From positions 37,501 to 101,500 of the forward strand of contig CAMQGK010000007.1 of assembly GCA_947000775.1 (NCBI GenBank): DNA of 64,000 bases, in the 5' to 3' direction. Origin of the DNA: Pterois miles (Eukaryota; Chordata; Actinopteri; Perciformes; Scorpaenidae). The translations under genes were made by a program, and so were the position numbers. Shown in pieces: positions 37,219-52,700 of the stretch (positions are counted from its first letter, which is position 1; every line of letters begins with the position of its first letter). The notes under the pieces were generated by a model. It saw only the letters and a list, made by a program, of their open reading frames with translations, did not search any database and had not been told where the DNA came from.

Positions 37219-40200
37219 TTCTAAAAAACAATATGAACATTTCGAAATGTTAACATCGTGTTCTAAAACAGAAGCTGAACATTCCGAAATTGTAACGTTT
37301 TATGTTCTAAAATAGAAGCTGAACATTTTGAAATGTTAAAGTCGTGTTCTAAAATAGAAGCTGAACATTCTGGAATTGTTATGTAATATGTTCTAAAATA
37401 GAAGCTGAACATTCCGGAATTGTAACGTTATATGTTCTAAAATAGAAGCTGAACATTCGGGAATTGTACGTTGTATGTTCTAAAATAGAATCTGAACATT
37501 TCGAAATGTTAACGTCGTGTTCTAAAATAGAAGCTGAACATTCTGGAATTGTTACGTTATATGTTCTAAAATAGAAGAAGAATATTCCGGAATTTTAATG
37601 TTATGTGTTCCAAAATACAAGCTGAACATTCCGCAATTTTAATGTCATGTGTTCTAAAATAGAAGCTGAACATTCTACAATAGTTTCGTTATATGTTCTA
37701 AAATAAAAGCTGAACGTTCTGAAATTTAAACATTATATGTTCTAAAATAGAAGCTGAACGTTCTGAAATTTAAACATTATATGTTCTAAAATAGAGCCTG
37801 AACATTCTGAAATTTTAACATTGTCTTCTAAAATAGAAGCTTAACATTCCGGAATTGTTACGTTATAGGTTCTGAAATAGAAGCTGAACATTCTGGAATT
37901 GTTACGTTTTATGTTCTAAAATAGAAGCTGAACATTCTGAAATTTTAACGTTGTCTTCTAAAATAGAAGCTTAACATTCCAGAATTTTAACGTTATATGT
38001 TCTAAAATAGAAGTTGAACATTCTGGAATTGTACATTGTATGTTCTAAAATAGAAGCTGAACATTCTGGAATTGTTACGTTATATGTTCTAAAATAGAAG
38101 ATGAATATTCCGGAATTTTAACGTTATGTCTTCTAAAATAGAAGCTTAACATTCCGGAATTGTTACGTTATATGTTCTAAAATAGAAGCTGAACATTCCC
38201 TAATTGTAACGTTATATGTTCTAAAACAGAAGCAGAACATTCTGGAATTGTTATGTTATATGTTCTAAAATAGAAGCTGAACATTCCGGAATTTTAACTT
38301 TATGTGTTCCAAAATAGAAGCTGAACATTCCGCAATTTTAATGTCATGTGTTCTAAAACAGAAGCTGAACATTCTGGAATTGTTATGTAATATGTTCTAA
38401 AAAACAATATGAACATTTCGAAATGTTAACATCGTGTTCTAAAACAGAAGCTGAACATTCCGAAATTGTAATGTTTTATGTTCTAAAATAGAAGCTGAAC
38501 ATTTTGAAATGTTAACGTCGTGTTCTAAAATAGAAGCTGAACATTCTGGAATTGTTATGTAATATGTTCTAAAATAGAAGCTGAACATTCTGGAATTGTA
38601 ACGTTATATGTTCTAAAATAGAAGCTGAACATTCGGGAATTGTACGTTGTATGTTCTAAAATAGAATCTGAACATTTCGAAATGTTAACGTCGTGTTCTA
38701 AAATAGAAGCTGAACATTCTGGAATTGTTACGTTATATGTTCTAAAATAGAAGAAGAATATTCCGGAATTTTAACGTTATGTGTTCCAAAATACAAGCTG
38801 AACATTCCGCAATTTTAATGTCATGTGTTCTAAAATAGAAGCTGAACATTCTACAATAGTTTCGTTATATGTTCTAAAATAAAAGCTGAACGTTCTGAAA
38901 TTTAAACATTATATGTTCTAAAATAGACGCTGAACATTCTGAAATTTTAACATTGTCTTCTAAAATACAAGCTGAACATTCGGGAATTGTACGTTGTATG
39001 TTCTAAAATAGAAGATGAATATTCCGGAATTTTAACGTTATGTGTTCTAAAATAGAAGCTGAACATTCCCGAATTTTAATGTCATGTGTTCTAAAACAGA
39101 AGCAGAACATTCTGGAATTGTTATGTTATATGTTCTAAAATACAAGCTGAACATTCGGGAATTGTACGTTGTATGTTCTAAAATAGAAGGTGAACATTCC
39201 TGAATTTTAATGTCATGTGTTCTAAAACAGAAGCTGATCATTCTGGAATTGTTATGTAATATGTTCTTAAATAGAAGCTGAACATATCAGGAATTGTACG
39301 TTGTATATTGTAAAATAGAAGTTGAACATTCCGGAATTTTAATGTCATGTGTTCAAAAATGGAAGCTGAACATTCTGGAATTGTATGTTTTATGTTCTAA
39401 AATAGAAGCTGAACATTCTGGAATTGTTATGTAATATGTTCTAAAAAACAATATGAACATTTCGAAATGTTAACATCGTGTTCTAAAACAGAAGCTGAAC
39501 ATTCCGAAATTGTAACGTTTTATGTTCTAAAATAGAAGCTGAACATTTTGAAATGTTAAAGTCGTGTTCTAAAATAGAAGCTGAACATTCTGGAATTGTT
39601 ATGTAATATGTTCTAAAATAGAAGCTGAACATTCCGGAATTGTAACGTTATATGTTCTAAAATAGAAGCTGAACATTCGGGAATTGTACGTTGTATGTTC
39701 TAAAATAGAATCTGAACATTTCGAAATGTTAACGTCGTGTTCTAAAATAGAAGCTGAACATTCTGGAATTGTTACGTTATATGTTCTAAAATAGAAGAAG
39801 AATATTCCGGAATTTTAATGTTATGTGTTCCAAAATACAAGCTGAACATTCCGCAATTTTAATGTCATGTGTTCTAAAATAGAAGCTGAACATTCTACAA
39901 TAGTTTCGTTATATGTTCTAAAATAAAAGCTGAACGTTCTGAAATTTAAACATTATATGTTCTAAAATAGAAGCTGAACGTTCTGAAATTTAAACATTAT
40001 ATGTTCTAAAATAGAGCCTGAACATTCTGAAATTTTAACATTGTCTTCTAAAATAGAAGCTTAACATTCCGGAATTGTTACGTTATAGGTTCTGAAATAG
40101 AAGCTGAACATTCTGGAATTGTTACGTTTTATGTTCTAAAATAGAAGCTGAACATTCTGAAATTTTAACGTTGTCTTCTAAAATAGAAGCTTAACATTCC

Positions 40201-41100
40201 AGAATTTTAACGTTATATGTTCTAAAATAGAAGTTGAACATTCTGGAATTGTACATTGTATGTTCTAAAATAGAAGCTGAACATTCTGGAATTGTTACGT
40301 TATATGTTCTAAAATAGAAGATGAATATTCCGGAATTTTAACGTTATGTCTTCTAAAATAGAAGCTTAACATTCCGGAATTGTTACGTTATATGTTCTAA
40401 AATAGAAGCTGAACATTCCCTAATTGTAACGTTATATGTTCTAAAACAGAAGCAGAACATTCTGGAATTGTTATGTTATATGTTCTAAAATAGAAGCTGA
40501 ACATTCCGGAATTTTAACTTTATGTGTTCCAAAATAGAAGCTGAACATTCCGCAATTTTAATGTCATGTGTTCTAAAACAGAAGCTGAACATTCTGGAAT
40601 TGTTATGTAATATGTTCTAAAAAACAATATGAACATTTCGAAATGTTAACATCGTGTTCTAAAACAGAAGCTGAACATTCCGAAATTGTAATGTTTTATG
40701 TTCTAAAATAGAAGCTGAACATTTTGAAATGTTAACGTCGTGTTCTAAAATAGAAGCTGAACATTCTGGAATTGTTATGTAATATGTTCTAAAATAGAAG
40801 CTGAACATTCTGGAATTGTAACGTTATATGTTCTAAAATAGAAGCTGAACATTCGGGAATTGTACGTTGTATGTTCTAAAATAGAATCTGAACATTTCGA
40901 AATGTTAACGTCGTGTTCTAAAATAGAAGCTGAACATTCTGGAATTGTTACGTTATATGTTCTAAAATAGAAGAAGAATATTCCGGAATTTTAACGTTAT
41001 GTGTTCCAAAAGACAAGCTGAACATTCCGAAATTTTAATGTCATGTGTTCTAAAATAGAAGCTGAACATTCCCGAATTTTATTGTCATGTGTTCTAAAAT
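36700..41100 (+). repeat. 2220-bp tandem duplication of higher-order units
   Basis: The landmark recurs at 37219, 38395, 39439 and 40615 (1044 + 1176 alternating with 2220 overall). The block around 36827 matches that around 39047. Copies look nearly identical by eye, sharing rare bases such as GTTAAAGTCGTG at about 37335 and 39555. The 1176-bp unit carries different monomers (AGAGCCTGAAC, GTTATAGGTTCTG). Edges are approximate. Confidence 0.85.
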
Positions 41101-44100
41101 AGAAGCTGAACATTCTGGAATTGTTACGTTATATGTTCTAGAATAGAAGATGAATATTCCGGAATTTTAACGTTATGTGTTCTAAAATAGAAGCTGAACA
41201 TTCTGGAATTGTTATGTAATATGTTCTAAAAAACAATATGAACATTTCGAAATGTTAACATCGTGTTCTAAAACAGAAGCTGAACATTCCGAAATTGTAA
41301 CGTTTTATGTTCTAAAATAGAAGCTGAACATTTTGAAATGTTAAGGTCGTGTTCTAAAATAGAAGCTGAACATTCTGGAATTGTTATGTAATATGTTCTA
41401 AAATAGAAGCTGAACATTCCGGAATTGTAACGTTATATGTTCTAAAATAGAAGCTGAACATTCGGGAATTGTACGTTGTATGTTCTAAAATAGAATCTGA
41501 ACATTTCGAAATGTTAACGTCGTGTTCTAAAATAGAAGCTGAACATTCTGGAATTGTTACGTTATATGTTCTAAAATAGAAGAAGAATATTCCGGAATTT
41601 TAACGTTATGTGTTCCAAAATACAAGCTGAACATTCCGCAATTTTAATGTCATGTGTTCTAAAATAGAAGCTGAACATTCTACAATAGTTTCGTTATATG
41701 TTCTAAAATAAAAGCTGAACGTTCTGAAATTTAAACATTATATGTTCTAAAATAGAAGCTGAACATTCTGAAATTTTAACATTGTCTTCTAAAATACAAG
41801 CTGAACATTCGGGAATTGTACGTTGTATGTTCTAAAATAGAAGATGAATATTCCGGAATTTTAACGTTATGTGTTCTAAAATAGAAGCTGAACATTCCCG
41901 AATTTTAATGTCATGTGTTCTAAAACAGAAGCAGAACATTCTGGAATTGTTATGTTATATGTTCTAAAATACAAGCTGAACATTCGGGAATTGTACGTTG
42001 TATGTTCTAAAATAGAAGGTGAACATTCCTGAATTTTAATGTCATGTGTTCTAAAACAGAAGCTGATCATTCTGGAATTGTTATGTAATATGTTCTTAAA
42101 TAGAAGCTGAACATATCAGGAATTGTACGTTGTATATTGTAAAATAGAAGTTGAACATTCCGGAATTTTAATGTCATGTGTTCAAAAATGGAAGCTGAAC
42201 ATTCTGGAATTGTATGTTTTATGTTCTAAAATAGAAGCTGAACATTCTGGAATTGTTACGTTATATGTTCTAGAATAGAAGATGAATATTCCGGAATTAT
42301 AACGTTATGTGTTCTAAAATAGAAGCTGAACATTCTGGAATTGTTATGTAATATGTTCTAAAAAACAATATGAACATTTCGAAATGTTAACATCGTGTTC
42401 TAAAACAGAAGCTGAACATTCCGAAATTGTAACGTTTTATGTTCTAAAATAGAAGCTGAACATTTTGAAATGTTAACGTCGTGTTCTAAAATAGAAGCTG
42501 AACATTCTGGAATTGTTATGTAATATGTTCTAAAATAGAAGCTGAACATTCCGGAATTGTAACGTTATATGTTCTAAAATAGAAGCTGAACATTCGGGAA
42601 TTGTACGTTGTATGTTCTAAAATAGAATCTGAACATTTCGAAATGTTAACGTCGTGTTCTAAAATAGAAGCTGAACATTCTGGAATTGTTACGTTATATG
42701 TTCTAAAATAGAAGAAGAATATTCCGGAATTTTAACGTTATGTGTTCCAAAATACAAGCTGAACATTCCGCAATTTTAATGTCATGTGTTCTAAAATAGA
42801 AGCTGAACATTCTACAATAGTTTCGTTATATGTTCTAAAATAAAAGCTGAACGTTCTGAAATTTAAACATTATATGTTCTAAAATAGACGCTGAACATTC
42901 TGAAATTTTAACATTGTCTTCTAAAATACAAGCTGAACATTCGGGAATTGTACGTTGTATGTTCTAAAATAGAAGATGAATATTCCGGAATTTTAACGTT
43001 ATGTGTTCTAAAATAGAAGCTGAACATTCCCGAATTTTAATGTCATGTGTTCTAAAACAGAAGCAGAACATTCTGGAATTGTTATGTTATATGTTCTAAA
43101 ATACAAGCTGAACATTCGGGAATTGTACGTTGTATGTTCTAAAATAGAAGGTGAACATTCCTGAATTTTAATGTCATGTGTTCTAAAACAGAAGCTGATC
43201 ATTCTGGAATTGTTATGTAATATGTTCTTAAATAGAAGCTGAACATATCAGGAATTGTACGTTGTATATTGTAAAATAGAAGTTGAACATTCCGGAATTT
43301 TAATGTCATGTGTTCAAAAATGGAAGCTGAACATTCTGGAATTGTATGTTTTATGTTCTAAAATAGAAGCTGAACATTCTGGAATTGTTATGTAATATGT
43401 TCTAAAAAACAATATGAACATTTCGAAATGTTAACATCGTGTTCTAAAACAGAAGCTGAACATTCCGAAATTGTAACGTTTTATGTTCTAAAATAGAAGC
43501 TGAACATTTTGAAATGTTAAAGTCGTGTTCTAAAATAGAAGCTGAACATTCTGGAATTGTTATGTAATATGTTCTAAAATAGAAGCTGAACATTCCGGAA
43601 TTGTAACGTTATATGTTCTAAAATAGAAGCTGAACATTCGGGAATTGTACGTTGTATGTTCTAAAATAGAATCTGAACATTTCGAAATGTTAACGTCGTG
43701 TTCTAAAATAGAAGCTGAACATTCTGGAATTGTTACGTTATATGTTCTAAAATAGAAGAAGAATATTCCGGAATTTTAATGTTATGTGTTCCAAAATACA
43801 AGCTGAACATTCCGCAATTTTAATGTCATGTGTTCTAAAATAGAAGCTGAACATTCTACAATAGTTTCGTTATATGTTCTAAAATAAAAGCTGAACGTTC
43901 TGAAATTTAAACATTATATGTTCTAAAATAGAAGCTGAACGTTCTGAAATTTAAACATTATATGTTCTAAAATAGAGCCTGAACATTCTGAAATTTTAAC
44001 ATTGTCTTCTAAAATAGAAGCTTAACATTCCGGAATTGTTACGTTATAGGTTCTGAAATAGAAGCTGAACATTCTGGAATTGTTACGTTTTATGTTCTAA

Positions 44101-44971
44101 AATAGAAGCTGAACATTCTGAAATTTTAACGTTGTCTTCTAAAATAGAAGCTTAACATTCCAGAATTTTAACGTTATATGTTCTAAAATAGAAGTTGAAC
44201 ATTCTGGAATTGTACATTGTATGTTCTAAAATAGAAGCTGAACATTCTGGAATTGTTACGTTATATGTTCTAAAATAGAAGATGAATATTCCGGAATTTT
44301 AACGTTATGTCTTCTAAAATAGAAGCTTAACATTCCGGAATTGTTACGTTATATGTTCTAAAATAGAAGCTGAACATTCCCTAATTGTAACGTTATATGT
44401 TCTAAAACAGAAGCAGAACATTCTGGAATTGTTATGTTATATGTTCTAAAATAGAAGCTGAACATTCCGGAATTTTAACTTTATGTGTTCCAAAATAGAA
44501 GCTGAACATTCCGCAATTTTAATGTCATGTGTTCTAAAACAGAAGCTGAACATTCTGGAATTGTTATGTAATATGTTCTAAAAAACAATATGAACATTTC
44601 GAAATGTTAACATCGTGTTCTAAAACAGAAGCTGAACATTCCGAAATTGTAATGTTTTATGTTCTAAAATAGAAGCTGAACATTTTGAAATGTTAACGTC
44701 GTGTTCTAAAATAGAAGCTGAACATTCTGGAATTGTTATGTAATATGTTCTAAAATAGAAGCTGAACATTCTGGAATTGTAACGTTATATGTTCTAAAAT
44801 AGAAGCTGAACATTCGGGAATTGTACGTTGTATGTTCTAAAATAGAATCTGAACATTTCGAAATGTTAACGTCGTGTTCTAAAATAGAAGCTGAACATTC
44901 TGGAATTGTTACGTTATATGTTCTAAAATAGAAGAAGAATATTCCGGAATTTTAACGTTATGTGTTCCAAA
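41096..44971 (+). repeat. 3.9-kb copy of 34.9-38.8 kb (offset 6181 bp)
   Basis: Landmarks at 35043, 36175, 37219 and 38395 reappear at 41224, 42356, 43400 and 44576, each exactly 6181 bp later. Private changes are shared, such as GGAATTATAACG at about 36112 and 42293. The left edge is near 34915/41096, where preceding monomers differ. The right edge is near 38790/44971. This duplication spans several higher-order units, so it arose after them. Confidence 0.85.
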
Positions 44972-47900
44972 AGACAAGCTGAACATTCCGAAATTTTAAT
45001 GTCATGTGTTCTAAAATAGAAGCTGAACATTCCCGAATTTTATTGTCATGTGTTCTAAAATAGAAGCTGAACATTCTGGAATTGTTACGTTATATGTTCT
45101 AGAATAGAAGATGAATATTCCGGAATTTTAACGTTATGTGTTCTAAAATAGAAGCTGAACATTCTGGAATTGTTATGTAATATGTTCTAAAAAACAATAT
45201 GAACATTTCGAAATGTTAACATCGTGTTCTAAAACAGAAGCTGAACATTCCGAAATTGTAACGTTTTATGTTCTAAAATAGAAGCTGAACATTTTGAAAT
45301 GTTAACGTCGTGTTCTAAAATAGAAGCTGAACATTCTGGAATTGTTATGTAATATGTTCTAAAATAGAAGCTGAACATTCCGGAATTGTAACGTTATATG
45401 TTCTAAAATAGAAGCTGAACATTCGGGAATTGTACGTTGTATGTTCTAAAATAGAATCTGAACATTTCGAAATGTTAACGTCGTGTTCTAAAATAGAAGC
45501 TGAACATTCTGGAATTGTTACGTTATATGTTCTAAAATAGAAGAAGAATATTCCGGAATTTTAACGTTATGTGTTCCAAAATACAAGCTGAACATTCCGC
45601 AATTTTAATGTCATGTGTTCTAAAATAGAAGCTGAACATTCTACAATAGTTTCGTTATATGTTCTAAAATAGAAGCTGAACATTCCCTAATTGTAACGTT
45701 ATATGTTCTAAAACAGAAGCAGAACATTCTGGAATTGTTATGTTATATGTTCTAAAATAGAAGCTGAACATTCCAGAATTTTAACTTTATGTGTTCCAAA
45801 ATAGAAGCTGAACATTCCGCAATTTTAATGTCATGTGTTCTAAAATAGAAGCTGAACATTCTACAATAGTTTCGTTATATGTTCTAAAATAAAAGCTGAA
45901 CGTTCTGAAATTTAAACATTATATGTTCTAAAATAGAAGCTGAACATTCTGAAATTTTAACATTGTCTTCTAAAATAGAAGCTTAACATTCCGGAATTGT
46001 TACGTTATAGGTTCTGAAATAGAAGCTGAACATTCTGGAATTGTTACGTTTTATGTTCTAAAATAGAAGCTGAACATTCTGAAATTTTAACGTTGTCTTC
46101 TAAAATAGAAGCTTAACATTCCAGAATTTTAACATTATATGTTCTAAAATAGAAGCTGAACATTCTGGAATTGTACGTTGTATGTTCTAAAATAGAAGCT
46201 GAACATTCTGGAATTTTAATGTCACGTGTTCTGAAATAGAATCTTAACATTCCGTAATTGTAACGTTAAGTGTTCTAAAATACAAGCTGAACTTTCGGGA
46301 ATTGTACGTTGTATGTTCTAAAATAGAAGCTGAACATTCTGGAATTGTACGTTGTATGTTCTAAAATAGAAGCTGAACATTCCGGAATTTTAATGTTATG
46401 TGTTCTAAAATAGAAGCTGAACATTCTGGAATTTTTATGTTTTATGTTCTAAAATAGAAGCTGAACATTTTGAAATGTTAACGTCGTGTTCTAAAATAGA
46501 AGCTGAACATTCTGGAATTGTTACGTTATATGTTCTAAAATAGAAGATGAATATTCCGGAATTTTAACGTTATGTGTTCTAAAATAGAAACTGAACATTT
46601 TGAAATGTTAACGTCGTGTTCTAAAATAGAATCTGAACATTCCCTAATTGTAACGTTATATGTTCTAAAACAGAAGCTGAACATTCTGGAATTGTCATGT
46701 TATATGTTCTAAAATAGAAGCTGAACATTCTGGAATTTTAATGTCATGTATTCTGAAATAGAATCTTAACATTCCGTAATTGTAACGTTAAGTTTTCTAA
46801 AATACAAGCTGAACATTCGGGAATTGTACGTTGTATGTTCTAAAATAGAAGCTGAACATTCTGGAATTGTACGTTGTATGTTTTAAAATAGAAGCTGAAC
46901 ATTCCGGAATTTTAATGTCATGTGTTCTAAAATAGAAGCTGAACATTTTGAAATGTTAACGTCGTGTTCTAAAATAGAATCTGAACATTCCCTAATTGTA
47001 ACGTTATATGTTCTAAAACAGAAGCTGAACATTCTGGAATTGTCATGTTATATGTTCTAAAATAGAAGCTGAACATTCCGGAATTTTAATGTTATGTGTT
47101 CCAAAATAGAAGCTGAACATTCCGCAATTCCAATGTCATGTGTCTTAAAATAGAAGCTGAACATTCTGCAATTGTTACATTATATGTTCTAAAACAAAAG
47201 CTGAACATTCTGAAATTCTAACGTTATATGTTGTAAAAAAGAAGCTGAACATTCTGGAATTGTTACGTTATATGTTCTAAAACAGAAGATGAATATTCCA
47301 GAATTTTATCGTTATGTGTTCTAAAATAGAAGCTGAACATTCCCGAATTTTTATGTCATGTGTTCTAAAACAGAAGCTGAACATTCTGGAATTGTTATGT
47401 CACGTGTTCTAAAACAGAAGCTGAACATTCTGGAATTGGTATGTAATATGTTCTAAAATAGAAGCTGAACATTCCCTAATTGTAACGTTATATGTTCTAA
47501 AACAGAAGCAGAACATTCTGGAATTGTTATGTAATATGTTCTAAAATAGAAGCTGAACATTCCCGAATTGTAACTTTATATGTTCTAAAATAGAAGCTGA
47601 ACATTCCCTAATAGTAACGTTATATGTTCTAAAACAGAAGCAGAACATTCTGGAATTGTTATGTTACATGTTCTAAAATAGAAGCTGAACATTCCGGAAT
47701 TTTAACTTTATGTGTTCCAAAATCGAAGCTGAACATTCCGCAATTTTAATGTCATGTGTTCTAAAATAGAAGCTCAACATTCTGCAATTGTTTCGTTATA
47801 TGTTCTCAAATAGAAGCTGAACATTCTGAAATTTTAACGTTGTCTTCTAAAATAGAAGCTTAACATCCCAGAATTTTAACGTTATATGTTCTAAAATAGA

Positions 47901-49390
47901 AGCTGAACATTCTGGAATTGTACGTTGTATGTTCTAAAATAGAAGCTGAACATTCGGGAATTGTACGTTTTTTGTTCTAAAATAGAAGCTGAACATTCCG
48001 CAATTCCAATTTCATGTGTCTTAAAATAGAAGCTGAACATTCTGCAATTGTTACGTTATATGTTCTAAAATAGAAGCTGAACATTCCCTAATTGAAACGT
48101 TATATGTTCTAAAACAGAAGCTGAACATTCTGTAATTGTTATGATATATGTTCTACAATAGAAGCTGAACATTCCGGAATTTTAACGTTATGTGTTCCAA
48201 AATAGAAGCTGAACATTCTGAAATTTTAACGTTGTCTTCTAAAATAGAAGCTTAACATTCCGGAATTGTTACGTTATATGTTCTGAAATAGAAGCTGAAC
48301 ATGCTGGAATTGTTACGTTTTATGTTCTAAAATAGAAGCTGAACGTTCTGAAATTTTAACGTTGTCTTCTAAAATAGAAGCTTAACATCCCAGAATTTTA
48401 ACGTTATATGTTCTAAAATAGAAGCTGAACATTCTGGAATTGTACGTTGTATGTTCTAAAATAGAAGCTGAACATTGGGGAATTGTACGTTTTATGTTCT
48501 AAAATAGAACCTGAACATTCTGGAATTGTACGTTATATGTTCTAAAATAGAAGCTGAACATTCCGGAATTTTAATGTCATGTGTTCTAAAATAGAAGCTG
48601 AACATTCTGGAATTTTTACGTTTTATGTTCTAAAATAGAAGCTGAACATTTTGAAATGTTAACGTCGTGTTCTAAAATAGAATCTGAACATTCTGGAATT
48701 TTTACGTTTTATGTTCTAAAATAGAAGCTGAACATTTTGAAATGTTAACGTCGTGTTCTAAAATAGAATCTGAACATTCCCAAATTGTAACGTTATATGT
48801 TCTAAAACAGAAGCTGAAAATTCTGGAATTGTCATGTTATATGTTCTCAAATAGAAGCTGAACATTCTGAAATTTTAACGTTGTCTTCTAAAATAGAAGC
48901 TTAACATTCCAGAATTTTAACGTTATATGTTCTAAAATAGAAGCTGAACATTCTGGAATTGTACGTTGTATGTTCTAAAATAGAAGCTGAACATTCTGGA
49001 ATTGTACGTTGTATGTTCTAAAATAGAAGCTGAACATTCCGGAATTTTAATGTCATGTGTTCTAAAATAGAAGCTAAACATTCTGGAATTTTTACGTTTT
49101 ATGTTCTAAAATAGAAGCTGAACATTTCAGAATTTTAATGTCATATGTTCTAAAATAGAAGCTGAACATTCCGGAATTTTAATGTCATGTGTTCTAAAAT
49201 AGAATCTGAACATTTCGAAATGTTAACATCATGTTCTAAAATAGAAGCTGAACATTCCGGAATTGTAACGTTATATGTTCTAAAATAGAAGCTGAACATT
49301 CCCTACTTGAAACGTTATATGTTCTAAAACAGAAGCTGAACATTCTGTAATTGTTATGATATATGTTCTAAAATAGAAGCTTAACATTCC
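43570..49390 (+). repeat. About 6-kb satellite duplication, left copy
   Basis: Matches 49710-55665. The odd monomer with AGACAAGCTGAACATTCCG at 44972 recurs at 51112 (offset 6140). The GTCACGTGTTCTG monomer near 46220 recurs near 52275 (offset 6054). The CAATTCCAATTTCATG monomer near 48001 recurs near 54273 (offset 6272). Offset changes equal losses or gains of a few whole monomers (86 bp, 218 bp). Confidence 0.85.
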
Positions 49391-49709
49391 GGAATTGTTA
49401 CGTTATATGTTCTAAAATAGAAGCTGAACATTCGGGAATTGTACGTTGTATGTTCTAAAATAGAATCTGAACATTTCGAAATGTTAACGTCGTGTTCTAA
49501 AATAGAAGCTGAACATTCCGCAATTTTAATGTCATGTGTTCTAAAATAGAAGCTGAACATTCTACAATATTTTCGTTATATGTTCTAAAATAAAAGCTGA
49601 ACGTTCTGAAATTTAAAAATTGTATGTTCTGAAATAGAAGCTGAACATTCTGAAATTTTAATATTGTCTTCTAAAATACAAGCTGAACATTCGGGAATTG
49701 TACGTTGTA

Positions 49710-52700
49710 TGTTCTAAAATAGAAGCTGAACATTCCGGAATTGTAACGTTATATGTTCTAAAATAGAAGCTGAACATTCGGGAATTGTACGTTGTATGTT
49801 CTAAAATAGAATCTGAACATTTCGAAATGTTAACGTCGTGTTCTAAAATAGAAGCTGAACATTCTGGAATTGTTACGTTATATGTTCTAAAATAGAAGAA
49901 GAATATTCCGGAATTTTAATGTTATGTGTTCCAAAATACAAGCTGAACATTCCGCAATTTTAATGTCATGTGTTCTAAAATAGAAGCTGAACATTCTACA
50001 ATAGTTTCGTTATATGTTCTAAAATAAAAGCTGAACGTTCTGAAATTTAAACATTATATGTTCTAAAATAGAAGCTGAAAGTTCTGAAATTTAAACATTA
50101 TATGTTCTAAAATAGAGCCTGAACATTCTGAAATTTTAACATTGTCTTCTAAAATAGAAGCTTAACATTCCGGAATTGTTACGTTATAGGTTCTGAAATA
50201 GAAGCTGAACATTCTGGAATTGTTACGTTTTATGTTCTAAAATAGAAGCTGAACATTCTGAAATTTTAACGTTGTCTTCTAAAATAGAAGCTTAACATTC
50301 CAGAATTTTAACGTTATATGTTCTAAAATAGAAGTTGAACATTCTGGAATTGTACATTGTATGTTCTAAAATAGAAGCTGAACATTCTGGAATTGTTACG
50401 TTATATGTTCTAAAATAGAAGATGAATATTCCGGAATTTTAACGTTATGTCTTCTAAAATAGAAGCTTAACATTCCGGAATTGTTACGTTATATGTTCTA
50501 AAATAGAAGCTGAACATTCCCTAATTGTAACGTTATATGTTCTAAAACAGAAGCAGAACATTCTGGAATTGTTATGTTATATGTTCTAAAATAGAAGCTG
50601 AACATTCCGGAATTTTAACTTTATGTGTTCCAAAATAGAAGCTGAACATTCCGCAATTTTAATGTCATGTGTTCTAAAACAGAAGCTGAACATTCTGGAA
50701 TTGTTATGTAATATGTTCTAAAAAACAATATGAACATTTCGAAATGTTAACATCGTGTTCTAAAACAGAAGCTGAACATTCCGAAATTGTAATGTTTTAT
50801 GTTCTAAAATAGAAGCTGAACATTTTGAAATGTTAACGTCGTGTTCTAAAATAGAAGCTGAACATTCTGGAATTGTTATGTAATATGTTCTAAAATAGAA
50901 GCTGAACATTCTGGAATTGTAACGTTATATGTTCTAAAATAGAAGCTGAACATTCGGGAATTGTACGTTGTATGTTCTAAAATAGAATCTGAACATTTCG
51001 AAATGTTAACGTCGTGTTCTAAAATAGAAGCTGAACATTCTGGAATTGTTACGTTATATGTTCTAAAATAGAAGAAGAATATTCCGGAATTTTAACGTTA
51101 TGTGTTCCAAAAGACAAGCTGAACATTCCGAAATTTTAATGTCATGTGTTCTAAAATAGAAGCTGAACATTCCCGAATTTTATTGTCATGTGTTCTAAAA
51201 TAGAAGCTGAACATTCTGGAATTGTTACGTTATATGTTCTAGAATAGAAGATGAATATTCCGGAATTTTAACGTTATGTGTTCTAAAATAGAAGCTGAAC
51301 ATTCTGGAATTGTTATGTAATATGTTCTAAAAAACAATATGAACATTTCGAAATGTTAACGTCGTGTTCTAAAATAGAAGCTGAACATTCTGGAATTGTT
51401 ATGTAATATGTTCTAAAATAGAAGCTGAACATTCCGGAATTGTAACGTTATATGTTCTAAAATAGAAGCTGAACATTCGGGAATTGTACGTTGTATGTTC
51501 TAAAATAGAATCTGAACATTTCGAAATGTTAACGTCGTGTTCTAAAATAGAAGCTGAACATTCTGGAATTGTTACGTTATATGTTCTAAAATAGAAGAAG
51601 AATATTCCGGAATTTTAACGTTATGTGTTCCAAAATACAAGCTGAACATTCCGCAATTTTAATGTCATGTGTTCTAAAATAGAAGCTGAACATTCTACAA
51701 TAGTTTCGTTATATGTTCTAAAATAGAAGCTGAACATTCCCTAATTGTAACGTTATATGTTCTAAAACAGAAGCAGAACATTCTGGAATTGTTATGTTAT
51801 ATGTTCTAAAATAGAAGCTGAACATTCCAGAATTTTAACTTTATGTGTTCCAAAATAGAAGCTGAACATTCCGCAATTTTAATGTCATGTGTTCTAAAAT
51901 AGAAGCTGAACATTCTACAATAGTTTCGTTATATGTTCTAAAATAAAAGCTGAACGTTCTGAAATTTAAACATTATATGTTCTAAAATAGAAGCTGAACA
52001 TTCTGAAATTTTAACATTGTCTTCTAAAATAGAAGCTTAACATTCCGGAATTGTTACGTTATAGGTTCTGAAATAGAAGCTGAACATTCTGGAATTGTTA
52101 CGTTTTATGTTCTAAAATAGAAGCTGAACATTCTGAAATTTTAACGTTGTCTTCTAAAATAGAAGCTTAACATTCCAGAATTTTAACATTATATGTTCTA
52201 AAATAGAAGCTGAACATTCTGGAATTGTACGTTGTATGTTCTAAAATAGAAGCTGAACATTCTGGAATTTTAATGTCACGTGTTCTGAAATAGAATCTTA
52301 ACATTCCGTAATTGTAACGTTAAGTGTTCTAAAATACAAGCTGAACTTTCGGGAATTGTACGTTGTATGTTCTAAAATAGAAGCTGAACATTCTGGAATT
52401 GTACGTTGTATGTTCTAAAATAGAAGCTGAACATTCCGGAATTTTAATGTTATGTGTTCTAAAATAGAAGCTGAACATTCTGGAATTTTTATGTTTTATG
52501 TTCTAAAATAGAAGCTGAACATTTTGAAATGTTAACGTCGTGTTCTAAAATAGAAGCTGAACATTCTGGAATTGTTACGTTATAAGTTCTAAAATATAAG
52601 ATGAATATTCCGGAATTTTAACGTTATGTGTTCTAAAATAGAAACTGAACATTTTGAAATGTTAACGTCGTGTTCTAAAATAGAATCTGAACATTCCCTA

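Noticed and set aside
10775..43202. Many reverse-strand open frames of 60-130 codons with repeated phrases such as ECSASILEH
   Set aside because: They are translations of the 44-bp satellite, which changes frame each monomer and has few stops in that direction. There is no start context, no unique sequence and no domain.
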